Shown here: piece by piece, positions 49,620 to 58,096 of the stretch | Layout of the letters: each line of letters begins with the position of its first letter | How positions within the stretch are numbered: the stretch's first letter is position 1 | Assembly: GCF_025641885.1 (NCBI RefSeq) | Contig: NZ_JAOTQN010000001.1 | Location: forward strand, 868,001-932,000 | Source of the DNA: Pyrobaculum sp. 3827-6 | GTDB lineage: Archaea; Thermoproteota; Thermoprotei; Thermoproteales; Thermoproteaceae | Length of the DNA stretch: 64,000 bases | Direction: 5' to 3' | Notes under the pieces: generated by a model | Database searches by the model: none | Told to the model about the DNA's origin: nothing | The model's input: only the letters and a program-made list of their open reading frames with translations | Translations under genes and position numbers: made by a program

Positions 49620-51263
49620 GTGGCTCAGAAACTCCAGGTCAAGCTGGCGGCGCTCGCCGCGTTTGCGGCCGTGGCGGTGGTTGTGGCTTTAAGCGCTGGT
49701 GCATTTAAAGCGGCGCCTTATTATCAGAGTAGGGACGGGAGGGTGGCCGCCTATCTTGTTCAGTCCAGCGGTGGCACAAATCTGGTATTGGAAGTTGTAG
49801 ACGTCAATGGTCGGCCTGTGAATTTCACGGCGTTTTTAAGCGGTCCTGTTGTTGACAAATTTAGGGATGTTGGAGTGGTGAAGGGGAAGGGGAGGGGCAA
49901 GGCCGCAATCGGCGGGTACGTGGCCGAGGCCGCCCAGCTGGCTAGAAAACTCGGCTACAAGCCTGATGAGGTGAGATTCGGCGTCGTGGCGTTTATCACA
50001 GCTGTTGAAAAACAGGAGAACGAAACATACCTCCTCACAGACATAGTCACTATCCCGGTGGGCCCCGGCGAGGCGGTGGGCAAGGACATCGTGGCAAAGG
50101 TTAGATTTGAGCCGAGGTTCAAGATCAAGATAGGCACCGGCAGGCCGCCGGACGCCGCCGGTGACGTTGCCCAAGCCTCAAATGCCCAAAATACGCCGCC
50201 AGACACGATAGATATGGGCTGTGACTCGCCAGTAGGCTACGCCACGTGCTATAGGTACAGAGCCGTGGAGACATATGCCTCATCTGCAGAGGGTGTGCCA
50301 CTACTCGTGACAAGGACAGATAGTTTTGACAGTAAATATATATTACAAATTATACATGATCACAACATATTTTTAAGTACTCAAACAATAACATCTATTT
50401 CATTTGAGATGTCTTTTGCAGTATTCAAAAAAAGTGTAAATAACAATAACGACTTTGAAGTCCAGGCATTAGGTCCAGGCTTCGAAATTGTGCTCAGCCA
50501 GCAGACAGAGAAGAAATTACTAGAGCTTTCATGTAGATTTGCCCCAGGCCAATCCACTGAGTGTTACTATGGAAGATCTGGGTTTACACCTGTTAACTCT
50601 TATTATGCTGGTGATAGTATTCTTGCTACAGGTCTAGTGGGGGATGTTAGAGCAGTGAAATACATCCTGGAGGAGAGGTGGTGCTACATTTTCCCCTCGG
50701 GTGCCGTCTACTGCGGCGAGTGGAGGCCTACGGATGTGGAGGCATGGGGGGTGTGGCTGGCTGGGCTGTGGGGAGGAGACTCCTTCCTCCCCTATGCCGA
50801 GGTTAGCAACAACCCCTACAGCCGAGACGATAAGCTCGGCTATCTATACCAGTCTACATTAGATCTCTACCGGCTGGGGAAGGTAAATGTGAGGTGGCTA
50901 GAAAGTTACTACACTGACTACTATAAAGTTAGCTGGTCTACACTTGCGTGGAGTTCACAATCGAGTAGTTACTTTTCCGTAGGCGTGCCGGCCGGGGCTA
51001 TTGTTAACTGGGTTATTCTCAAGAGGTTCGGCGTTGTTCTGCCTAGTCATATTTCAAAGGCACTTGATAGTTTGAGTGTGGGTGTATCTGTAGGCACATC
51101 AAGACTTGATATATTAAGTTATTACGCCTCAGTACATATGTCAGCAAAAACTGCAGTTAAGTGGTCGCCGTTTTACTATGAGTTTACAAACTACTATATC
51201 AAGATGGCGGATCAGTATTATAACGTACCTGTTGCCATAGTTAGGCCGTTTATTATTGGTTAA
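49620..51263 (+). CDS. Large exported Tyr/Ser-rich surface protein (R9)
   Basis: 547 residues: head MAQKLQVK, anchor LAALAAFAAVAVVVALSAGAF, then an extracellular chain with cysteines in pairs (MGCDSPVGYATCYR, LSCRFAPGQSTECYYG, RWCYIFPSGAVYCGEW) likely to form disulfides. The N-terminal 180 residues and a late VPAGAIVNWVILKRFGVVLP segment resemble the R3 product. From about 50300 to 50650 codon use turns A/T-rich (NNNNDF), hinting at a chimeric gene. No known family. Confidence 0.75.
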   Translation: MAQKLQVKLAALAAFAAVAVVVALSAGAFKAAPYYQSRDGRVAAYLVQSSGGTNLVLEVVDVNGRPVNFTAFLSGPVVDKFRDVGVVKGKGRGKAAIGGYVAEAAQLARKLGYKPDEVRFGVVAFITAVEKQENETYLLTDIVTIPVGPGEAVGKDIVAKVRFEPRFKIKIGTGRPPDAAGDVAQASNAQNTPPDTIDMGCDSPVGYATCYRYRAVETYASSAEGVPLLVTRTDSFDSKYILQIIHDHNIFLSTQTITSISFEMSFAVFKKSVNNNNDFEVQALGPGFEIVLSQQTEKKLLELSCRFAPGQSTECYYGRSGFTPVNSYYAGDSILATGLVGDVRAVKYILEERWCYIFPSGAVYCGEWRPTDVEAWGVWLAGLWGGDSFLPYAEVSNNPYSRDDKLGYLYQSTLDLYRLGKVNVRWLESYYTDYYKVSWSTLAWSSQSSSYFSVGVPAGAIVNWVILKRFGVVLPSHISKALDSLSVGVSVGTSRLDILSYYASVHMSAKTAVKWSPFYYEFTNYYIKMADQYYNVPVAIVRPFIIG

Positions 51264-51478
51264 TAAAGTTTTTTAAAGGTTTTTTAATAACATTTACCTG
51301 GGGTACATACTCTCGTTTTTGCCTATCACGTTGGAGGTGTCGGGGACTTGCTATGTTTAAATTCCCGAAGCTATCCAAGCGCCATCGCTGTGGCGCATTC
51401 CACCTCCACCGCGGCGTCTCTTCCGGTCAGCCAGGTGTTGACTTGGCCATCATGAGTTCCGCCGCGGAGCGGGGGGCT
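51264..51478. other. Right edge of the island, no gene seen
   Basis: A short stretch with A/T-rich start (AATAAAGTTTTTTAAAGG, possibly transcription-ending T runs) and no frame with coding character. The minus-strand gene at 51479 ends here. Confidence 0.35.
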
Positions 51479-52123
51479 TCACCGTTGTTTTTCTCGCCAC
51501 TTTGGTTGTGGCCGCACGTTGCCAAGTATTGTGTTGTACGCATTTTTCCAGCCTTCTCTTGTGATTTTGTGGTATGCCTCGTCGAGGTTTATGCTGTCTA
51601 CTATATGCGCTATGAATTTGGTGATCCAGAGGGCTAGTTCGGTTTTCTTCTGTGGGGTGAGGGTGTGCCACAGCTCGTGTGCGGCTTCTATTGGGTTGGG
51701 TGGGTGGGTTCCGCACACCACCAGCTCCTCTCCTCTCACTGCGCCGAGGGCTAGGGAGGGGGTGGGCGGGGGGCTTGGCGGGTGGCTGAAGTAGGCGTCC
51801 CACTCCCTTAGGTCGACTTTTCCGTATACCCTGGCCTTTATGACGAGGGCGGCTAGCTTGGCCGTGGCTAGCTCCCTCAGCCGGAGGTCTTCGGCTGAGC
51901 CGTAGCAGCGCCAGTGTGCCTCTACCTCGTGGTAGAGGGCGAGGAGGGGCTCTAGGTACTTCTCGAGGGGGCCCAGGTCTACTGGTCGGCCGGCGCAGAG
52001 CTCCCTGGGTAGTGGTAGCCAGAACTCGCCGAGCCTCGGCGCCGCCGCCTCTAGGAAGTCTACGCAGGCCTCGACGCCTGTCCTTGTGAGGGTGGTGGTG
52101 GCTATGAACAGGGCTCTCCGCAT
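51479..52123 (-). CDS. Hypothetical protein with HELWH motif
   Basis: 214 residues. The N-terminus MRRALFIATTTLTRTGVEACVDFL looks like a Rossmann-type first strand and helix. A HELWH sequence at AAHELWHTLTPQKK fits the HExxH zinc-protease pattern, but nothing else supports a protease. Its start overlaps the preceding gene by 22 nt and both follow RidA on the same strand, so a three-gene operon is likely. No family recognised. Confidence 0.6.
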   Translation of the reverse strand: MRRALFIATTTLTRTGVEACVDFLEAAAPRLGEFWLPLPRELCAGRPVDLGPLEKYLEPLLALYHEVEAHWRCYGSAEDLRLRELATAKLAALVIKARVYGKVDLREWDAYFSHPPSPPPTPSLALGAVRGEELVVCGTHPPNPIEAAHELWHTLTPQKKTELALWITKFIAHIVDSINLDEAYHKITREGWKNAYNTILGNVRPQPKWREKQR

Positions 52124-52416
52124 CTATACTCGGCGCAGAGGGGGTGGCCCTCCGGCGCCACTACGACCACCTTGTCCCGGGGGAGGCTGGGGAGTAGCTG
52201 GGCGAATTCTGGGTAGATGTATATCTTCTCGGCGGCGTCTAATAGGAGGAGGGCGAGGCCGGGGTCCTCGACGTGTGCCTGGACTCCGCCGTCTACCTCC
52301 TCGGGCTTGACCTCGGCGTAGCGGTCTATGTGGACTCCGCCGCACTCCTTGGCGCGTCTCAACGCCTGGGGGCCGCCTCCGAGGATGAAGAGGGTCGGCA
52401 CCCGGTTCGTCGTCAC
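52102..52416 (-). CDS. Small hypothetical protein, CARF/Rossmann-like
   Basis: 104 residues with alternating strands and helices: VPTLFILGGGPQALRRAKE, VDGGVQAHVEDPGLALLLLDAAEKIYIYPEF, DKVVVVAPEGHPLC. A Gly-rich turn after the first strand suggests nucleotide binding, but no family is recognised. GTG 52416 or GTG 52401 could be the start. It lies 22 nt after RidA and overlaps the next gene. Confidence 0.55.
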   Translation of the reverse strand: MTTNRVPTLFILGGGPQALRRAKECGGVHIDRYAEVKPEEVDGGVQAHVEDPGLALLLLDAAEKIYIYPEFAQLLPSLPRDKVVVVAPEGHPLCAEYRCGEPCS

Positions 52417-52438
52417 GGTTCGGCGCTGCGAGTCCTCC

Positions 52439-52819
52439 TCACTCCCTCGCGGCTATTACGGCTATCTCTATTAAAACGTCTCTGGGGAGCCTCGCGGCCT
52501 GCACGGTGACGCGGGCGGGGGGCTTCTCGGGGAAGTACTGGGCGTAGACTTCGTTGAAGGCGGCGAAGTTGTTTAGGTCTGAGAGGAATACGAAGGCCAT
52601 GGCCACGTCGCCGAGGGTGTAGCCCGCGGCCTCCAGCACAGCCTTTACATTCTCCAGCACCTGCCTCGTCTGCTCCTTTATGCCGCCCTTGACCACCTCG
52701 CCGGTTTTCGGGTCGACGGGGATCTGCCCCGCGACGAAAAACATCTTCCCCACCTTAACCGCCTGGGAGTAGGGGCCGATGGGCTTGGGCGCCGCCTCGG
52801 TGTAGACAACCTCCTTCAT
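52439..52819 (-). CDS. RidA family enamine/imine deaminase
   Basis: 126 residues, the full YjgF/RidA length. Typical parts are [34 protein letters not shown], the [18 protein letters not shown] helix and [23 protein letters not shown] with the conserved active-site Arg. RidA removes reactive enamines formed by PLP enzymes. TATA GTTATAAAC at 52840-52848 gives a leaderless ATG. Confidence 0.95.
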   Translation of the reverse strand: MKEVVYTEAAPKPIGPYSQAVKVGKMFFVAGQIPVDPKTGEVVKGGIKEQTRQVLENVKAVLEAAGYTLGDVAMAFVFLSDLNNFAAFNEVYAQYFPEKPPARVTVQAARLPRDVLIEIAVIAARE

Positions 52820-52840
52820 GTGGAGACGGTACGTAGGTGT

Positions 52841-53305
52841 TTATAACACCACCCGCCTACCCCCACACAGCCTCTCTCTGTAGTAGCCGGCCACCACGTC
52901 GGCGAGCTGTATGCCGGGGGTGCGTCTCGAGTCTCTCTCGACGTACCTAAACCCCGGCCTCAAGTCGCCGTGGAGCAACTGGTTGTCCAACACAGCCAGC
53001 GCGGCGTCTCTGGCCAGCTCCTCCAGCTCTCGTAGAAATCCCTCGGGGTTTTTGTAGTGAAACGCGGTGTACCGCAACTCGGCGGCTTTCTCTATCAGGG
53101 CTATTACGGCCTCTGCATTCCCCCTCCTCTTTACGGCGCGCCACTTCAACTCGCCGCCGATTCTCAACATCCTTTTGATATTGTCGACTAGGTGTCTACC
53201 CAGCTCTAGATACGTGGCGCCTCTGCTTGACGCAAATGCTACGGCGCCGAGGACAACACAGTTGCAGACATCCTTCAAGCCGCTCTCGTCAATGAAAACA
53301 ATCAC
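52841..53305 (-). CDS. DUF3800-like protein (RNase H-like fold)
   Basis: 154 residues beginning MIVFIDESGLKD, the FIDESG signature of DUF3800 proteins, with a late acidic region GIQLADVVAGYYRERL that matches the family's conserved C-terminal Asp. These proteins are often near mobile or defence genes and are predicted nucleases; no activity is established. The GTG at 53305 is preferred over a TTG at 53320 because TTAAAAAG (53326-53333) is 25 nt upstream and the TTG lies inside a second TATA-like word. Confidence 0.78.
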   Translation of the reverse strand: MIVFIDESGLKDVCNCVVLGAVAFASSRGATYLELGRHLVDNIKRMLRIGGELKWRAVKRRGNAEAVIALIEKAAELRYTAFHYKNPEGFLRELEELARDAALAVLDNQLLHGDLRPGFRYVERDSRRTPGIQLADVVAGYYRERLCGGRRVVL

Positions 53306-53343
53306 AAAGCTTTTATACAAGAACTTGCTTTTTAACTAGTGAG

Positions 53344-53457
53344 GCCGGGGGACGTGTCCCCCCGGAATGGGGAGGGAATCCCCCGCTGACTTTCCGTGAA
53401 GCCGGCGGATATGTCCCCCCGGAATGGGGAGGGAATCCGCCGCCGACTCTCCTGGGC
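53344..53457. repeat. Two-copy 57-bp tandem repeat forming matched hairpins
   Basis: Unit 1 (53344-53400) and unit 2 (53401-53457) share the core TGTCCCCCCGGAATGGGGAG and GGAATC. In each, the flanks of the core pair: CGGGGGA with TCCCCCG in unit 1, CGGCGGA with TCCGCCG in unit 2, so one base pair is swapped with its partner kept. The inner stem is TCCCC/GGGGA. It lies between the divergent DUF3800 and pncA-like promoters. Confidence 0.85.
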
Positions 53458-53490
53458 ATAAAGCTAATATTTGGAAGTTAACAGTTCTTT

Positions 53491-54096
53491 ATGTTGCCGG
53501 AGAGTGTAAAGGTGCCGAAGATCGCTCTGGTGGATAAGGTGTCTCTTCCGGCGAGGAGGACTGCGGTTGTTGTGGTGGATATGCAGAACGACTTTGCCCA
53601 CCCCAATGGGAGGCTGTTTGCGCCTGCGGCTCGGGACATAATTCCGCGTATCGCGGCGCTTTTGGAGAAGGCTAGGCGGAGTGGGGTGAGGGTGGTGTAT
53701 ACGCAGGATACGCACTACAGAGACGACCCAGTGGAGTTCCCCATCTGGGGTGAGCATGTGGTTAAGGGGAGCTGGGGGTGGCAGATTGTGGATGAGCTCA
53801 AGCCGAAGGAGGGGGACGTCGTGGTTGAGAAGATGAGGTACGACGCCTTTTTCGGCACGCCGCTTGACCACGTGCTCCGCATGTACGGCGTGCAGCACCT
53901 CGTGGTGACCGGCACCGTGGCTAACATCTGCGTGCTCCACACGGTGGCCAGCGCGAGGCTTCGGCTTTACGACGTGGTTGTGCCCATAGACGCAATTGCG
54001 GCCCTCAACGAGTTTGACTACGCCGCGGCTCTGAGGCAGATGGACTTCCTCTACCGGGTGACGCTGACGAAGACGGAGGGGGTGGAATTCATATAG
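53491..54096 (+). CDS. Isochorismatase-family hydrolase (nicotinamidase-like)
   Basis: 201 residues. The Asp-Lys-Cys triad is visible: VVVVDMQNDFAH, VVEKMRYDAFFGT and TGTVANICVLHTVASA, preceded by the cis-peptide-type TGT turn. TQDTHYRDDPVEFPIWGEHV matches the nicotinamidase metal-site region (D-x-H). Nicotinamidase (NAD salvage) is the best guess; other amidohydrolases of the family are possible. The ATG follows GCTAATATTTGG (53462-53473). Confidence 0.88.
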   Translation: MLPESVKVPKIALVDKVSLPARRTAVVVVDMQNDFAHPNGRLFAPAARDIIPRIAALLEKARRSGVRVVYTQDTHYRDDPVEFPIWGEHVVKGSWGWQIVDELKPKEGDVVVEKMRYDAFFGTPLDHVLRMYGVQHLVVTGTVANICVLHTVASARLRLYDVVVPIDAIAALNEFDYAAALRQMDFLYRVTLTKTEGVEFI

Positions 54097-54109
54097 CGTT
54101 TTTTCCGCC

Positions 54110-54754
54110 GTGTCAGATTTAGAGCTAGCCGCGGCGCTGGGGGCGTGGGTTATGTTTGTCACGCTGGTGTTGACTAGGCTTACATACAAGCCGCTGTCGA
54201 GGCTGGGGCATATGCGGGCTGTGTATTTCAACAGGAAGATTATACACATGCTGGCCGGCGGGGTTGTGGCTGTTTTAGTGCCGGCGTTCTCCAGCTGGGT
54301 GGTGCCCACGCTGTCGGCGCTTGCAATCGCCGTCTTTCTCTACGTCCCCCATAGGGTGGGGAGGCTTTTCTGGTGGTTTCAAGATCCCGACAACATGTAC
54401 GAGGTGTCTTTCGCCGTTATGTGGGGCCTCGTGGTGGCTCTGAGCTGGGGTGTGTTGGGCGACTGGAGGCTCGGCGTGGTGCCGGCCCTCTTCATGGCCG
54501 TGGGCGACTCGGCCACCGGCATAGTAAGGAACCTCTTGTTCAAGAGGCGGACTAAACACTGGGTAGGGAACGTGGCGATGGCCGCGGTCTCTGTGCCGAT
54601 TGGCTGGCACTACCTCGGGCTACCCGGCGCCTTGGCAGGCCTTCTGGCCAGCGCCGTGGAGAGGTTCGAGTTTCCGCCGGTTGACGACAACGTGCTGGTC
54701 CCCCTCTCCTCCTTCCTATTCCTCGCCGTTACCGGCATATTCTACCCATTATGA
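54110..54754 (+). CDS. Dolichol kinase / CTP-transferase-like membrane protein
   Basis: 214 residues with five or six hydrophobic segments. RKIIHMLAGG, GDSATGIVRN and KHWVGNVAM are the conserved polar motifs of the SEC59/phosphatidate cytidylyltransferase-like family that uses CTP to act on polyprenols or lipids. Dolichol phosphate made this way would feed the N-glycan pathway ending in STT3. The GTG start is 13 nt after the hydrolase gene. Its end overlaps the convergent THUMP gene by 26 nt. Confidence 0.8.
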   Translation: MSDLELAAALGAWVMFVTLVLTRLTYKPLSRLGHMRAVYFNRKIIHMLAGGVVAVLVPAFSSWVVPTLSALAIAVFLYVPHRVGRLFWWFQDPDNMYEVSFAVMWGLVVALSWGVLGDWRLGVVPALFMAVGDSATGIVRNLLFKRRTKHWVGNVAMAAVSVPIGWHYLGLPGALAGLLASAVERFEFPPVDDNVLVPLSSFLFLAVTGIFYPL

Positions 54755-55721
54755 TGTGGCTGTAGAGGCCCCCCTGGTAGATAACTCTCTTGAGGAGGAG
54801 CTCTCCCCCCACCTGGCTGAGGAATGTTCTGTACCTCGGGGTGATGACGACATAGGTGGCGCACCCCCTGGCGAGCCTCCTCATGGCCCTCCCCAGTAGG
54901 CGGTAGAGCCTGCCGATTTTTCCAGGTATTCTGAAGCCGTACGGGGGGTTGAATATGTATTTGTCGCAGATGGGCCTCGCGGCTCTATATACCTTGGTGG
55001 AGTCGAACCAGATGTGGTCCACCTGGGGGAGGTGGGCTGTGTTTGCCACGGCGCCTTTGACGTGTCTAAGGGAGATGTCTATACACAAGTACCGGGCGTG
55101 TGGGTAGAGCTCAGCGGCCTCTGCCACCACCGTCCCGCCTCCGCAGGTCAAGTCGCAGATGGTCTCGCCGGGTTGCGGCTTGGCTAGCCTCGCCATGGCG
55201 TTTGCAATTATGGGGTTTAGGCTCGCGTAGTGCTGATACACACGCCAGGGCCTGTCCTTTAGACTCCTCTTTGCCACCGTCACCCAGACGGAGACGTAGT
55301 GCTCCACCACGTCGACGTTTATCTCGACGTCGGGGTCCACCAGGCTTATGGTGAAGCCCCTGTCCTTGAGCCACCTGCCGACCTCCCGCTCCACGTCCCG
55401 CGAGGTGAAGCCGTGCTCCCCCACCCGCTCGCACCTCACCCCCACAGTGGTGTTGCCCGTGAGGTATCTAAGCGCCTTGGGGAGCTGGCCGACGGCGAGC
55501 TCCACCACCTCCTCCAAAGTGTCGGCGCGGCCGTCCCCCAGGAAGACGCCGAAGCGCTCCACAGTCCTCAGACGGAACAGCTCCGGGGGGGCCGCCTCCA
55601 CCTGGGCCACCACCCTCCCCGTCATGTAGAGGCCCCTCGCCCTCTGCGCGCCGAACCTCTCTGCGAGCTCCTCTATGACGAAATCCTCCAGCCCGGGCAC
55701 CGTGGTGAGTAGGTAATCCAC
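54729..55721 (-). CDS. THUMP-domain tRNA guanine-N2 methyltransferase
   Basis: 330 residues. The N-terminal THUMP-like region (VGVRCERVGEHGFTSRDVEREVGRWL) binds tRNA, and the C-terminal class I methyltransferase has ETICDLTCGGGTVVAEAAELYP for SAM and IFNPPYGFR, the NPPY motif for exocyclic amino methylation. It resembles Trm14 (m2G6) and the archaeal m2G10 enzymes; the target base is not certain. Shares a divergent promoter with PINA, TATA CTATAAAC at 55740-55747. Confidence 0.9.
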   Translation of the reverse strand: MDYLLTTVPGLEDFVIEELAERFGAQRARGLYMTGRVVAQVEAAPPELFRLRTVERFGVFLGDGRADTLEEVVELAVGQLPKALRYLTGNTTVGVRCERVGEHGFTSRDVEREVGRWLKDRGFTISLVDPDVEINVDVVEHYVSVWVTVAKRSLKDRPWRVYQHYASLNPIIANAMARLAKPQPGETICDLTCGGGTVVAEAAELYPHARYLCIDISLRHVKGAVANTAHLPQVDHIWFDSTKVYRAARPICDKYIFNPPYGFRIPGKIGRLYRLLGRAMRRLARGCATYVVITPRYRTFLSQVGGELLLKRVIYQGGLYSHIIMGRICR

Positions 55722-55793
55722 GTGGCGCCTCCGCCCACTTGTTTATAGGTTGTGCTTCGCTAAAAAATTTATACACATTGAAAGGTCCGGACG

Positions 55794-57350
55794 GTGGATA
55801 AGTACGTGGCTGACAGCTCGGTGGTGCTTGACGGGACGCTGAAGGAGGCCGTGGTGGCCGGCAAGGTGAGAGGCACCGTCTTCATCCTCTCGGAGCTGGT
55901 GGAGTACTTCTCCCAGCTGGCCAGGTCCGGAGACGGCGTCGGCGTGGTGGGGATGGAGGAGCTGAGCGATCTCTACGACGTGGTGGATAAGCTGGGCCTG
56001 GGCGACTTTGTGAAAATCGAGGTGGTTCCCGCGGGCAGGCGGCTGGAGCCGGGGGAGCTCGACGCATACGCCAGGCGCCTAGCTAAGGAGAATGGCTACG
56101 TCTACATCACTAGCGACGAGCTGGCGAGGGACACCGCGGTGGTGGAGGGGGTGGAGGTGCTGTACCTGGGTAGGACGCGCGACGTGCTGGCTATTGAGAA
56201 GTTCTTCGGCCCCGACATAATGTCGGTGCACTTGAAGGAGGACCTCCCGCCGTTTGGTAAGGCGGGGAGGCCTGGTAGCTGGCGTATTGTGCAGCTCTCC
56301 GAGGAGCCGCTTACGCGGAAGCAACTGGAGGCGGTGGTGAGGGAGCTCATATCGGAGGCGTCGCGGCTGGGGCCCCGCACGAAGATAGAGATTAGGAGGC
56401 CCCACTCCATGATAATACAGCACAAGGAGTATAGAATCGTCATAGTCTTCCCGCCGGTCTCCGAGAGGCTTGAGATCACCGCCACCAGGCCCGTGGTGAG
56501 GAAGAGGATTGAGGACTACGGGCTTGACCCGAGGGTTTTGGAGAGGCTTGAGAAAAGCGCTGAGGGTATCCTCATCGCCGGGGCCCCCGGCGCTGGCAAG
56601 ACCACCTTTGCCCAGGCGCTTGCGGAGTTTTACCTAAGCAAGGGGAGGGTTGTGAAGACTGTGGAGTCGCCTAGGGATATGGTGCTCAGCCCGGCTATAA
56701 CCCAGCTCTCTAAGAACCTCGCCACTTCGGAGGAGATACACGACCTGCTTCTCCTCTCGAGGCCTGACTACACCATATTCGACGAGATGAGAGACACGGC
56801 GGACTTCCAGCTCTATGTGGATTTGAGGCTCGCCGGTGTGGGGATGGTGGGGGTTGTCCACGCCACGTCGCCTATAGACGCCATCCAGCGCTTCATTAGG
56901 AGGGTGGAGCTGGGGATGATCCCCTCGATTATAGACACGGTGATTTTCATGAGGGACGGCGAGGTGCGGAAGATATACGCCTTGTCTATGGTGGTGAAGG
57001 TGCCCGCCGGCATGAGGGAGGAGGACTTGGCCAGGCCCGTGATCCTCGTTAAGGACTTCCTCACCGACGAGGTGGAGTACGAGATATATGTATTTGGCGA
57101 GGAGACCTTCGTAGTCCCGGTTAAGAGGGTTGAGGAGGGGAGGGCGCCGAGCCGCAAGATTTACTCCATGGTGGTGTCGGCGCTGAAGCGCTACGTGCCC
57201 CCCAGCGAGATTAGGCTGGAGGAGCGGGACGGCCTAATCTTGATAAAAGTCCCGGAGGAGTACCTCGGGGTTGTGCTCTCCCGCGGCGTGACGAAACTGG
57301 AGAAACTCAGGCGGAAGTTGTCAGTAGACTTCAGGATAGAGGCTAGGTGA
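55794..57350 (+). CDS. PINA: PIN-domain hexameric ATPase
   Basis: 518 residues in three parts: PIN domain (YVADSSVVLDG, ITSDELARDTAV, about 1-130), VirB11/PilT-like ATPase with Walker A GAPGAGKTTFAQ and DYTIFDEMRDTADF as Walker B, and a C-terminal KH-like domain (LEERDGLILIKVPEEYLGVVLSRGVTKLEKLRRKL). This is the crenarchaeal PINA architecture, shown elsewhere to promote Holliday-junction migration. It shares four bases with the next gene (GTGA). Confidence 0.9.
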   Translation: MDKYVADSSVVLDGTLKEAVVAGKVRGTVFILSELVEYFSQLARSGDGVGVVGMEELSDLYDVVDKLGLGDFVKIEVVPAGRRLEPGELDAYARRLAKENGYVYITSDELARDTAVVEGVEVLYLGRTRDVLAIEKFFGPDIMSVHLKEDLPPFGKAGRPGSWRIVQLSEEPLTRKQLEAVVRELISEASRLGPRTKIEIRRPHSMIIQHKEYRIVIVFPPVSERLEITATRPVVRKRIEDYGLDPRVLERLEKSAEGILIAGAPGAGKTTFAQALAEFYLSKGRVVKTVESPRDMVLSPAITQLSKNLATSEEIHDLLLLSRPDYTIFDEMRDTADFQLYVDLRLAGVGMVGVVHATSPIDAIQRFIRRVELGMIPSIIDTVIFMRDGEVRKIYALSMVVKVPAGMREEDLARPVILVKDFLTDEVEYEIYVFGEETFVVPVKRVEEGRAPSRKIYSMVVSALKRYVPPSEIRLEERDGLILIKVPEEYLGVVLSRGVTKLEKLRRKLSVDFRIEAR

Positions 57351-58096
57351 GCAGGGCGGTAGCCAAGTACTACGACTCCATAGCCCACATCTACAGCGAC
57401 GTTTATCTCAGGATGGAGTACTACAGACGCCTCTACCGGCGCATCGGCGAGGTGCTGGATAGATACATCAAGCCGGGCATGTCTGTCCTCGACGTGGGCT
57501 CCGGCACGGGCTTCTGGAGCCTCTACATGACGCGGCTAGGGGCCCGCGTAACTTCGCTAGACATCTCGCAGATGTCTCTCAAGCAGTGCCGATGCGCCGA
57601 GAAAGTCGCCGGAGACGCCGCGCGCCTCCCCGTGAGGAGGGGGGTCTACGACGCCGTGACCGCCCTCGGGAGCGTGTACAACCACCTAAGCGACGTGGGG
57701 GACGCCTTCCGCTCCGCGGCCTGGGCGCTGAGGAGAGGCGGCCTCTTCATAGCAGACATAGACAACGCCGTTGGTATAGACATGCTGTATGAGTACCTCC
57801 TTTTCCAAAACCCCTCGAAGCTCATCGCGGCGGCTAGAGACGGCGTTGTGAGGGGGGTCTGGGAGTCCGCCGACGGCGAGATCCCCTTCACCTACTACAC
57901 ATATTTCTATGTCAAATCCGCCTTGGCCAGGGCCGGGCTTAGGCTGGTCGAGGCGAGGCCTATATACCTCGCGCCGCCCCTCCCCACGCGGCTCCTCCAG
58001 AGGAGGTTCCGCCTGGGCTTTTTCGAAAAGCTAGACCTCCTAAGGCCGCTCGCCCCGCTCTCCACCACGGTGATATACGTAGCCGTCAAAGCTTGA
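57347..58096 (+). CDS. SAM-dependent methyltransferase
   Basis: 249 residues of class I fold: motif I VLDVGSGTGFWSLYMTRLG, acidic motif II SLDISQMSL, motif IV YDAVTALGSVYNHL. It belongs to the broad UbiE/Methyltransf_11 group; substrate unknown. The overlap with PINA suggests co-expression. Its 3' end overlaps convergent RNase Z by 11 nt. Confidence 0.85.
   Translation: MSRAVAKYYDSIAHIYSDVYLRMEYYRRLYRRIGEVLDRYIKPGMSVLDVGSGTGFWSLYMTRLGARVTSLDISQMSLKQCRCAEKVAGDAARLPVRRGVYDAVTALGSVYNHLSDVGDAFRSAAWALRRGGLFIADIDNAVGIDMLYEYLLFQNPSKLIAAARDGVVRGVWESADGEIPFTYYTYFYVKSALARAGLRLVEARPIYLAPPLPTRLLQRRFRLGFFEKLDLLRPLAPLSTTVIYVAVKA

Noticed and set aside
53344-53457. CRISPR fragment
   Set aside because: Only two contiguous units, no spacers, no leader and no cas genes; better explained as a tandem hairpin repeat.
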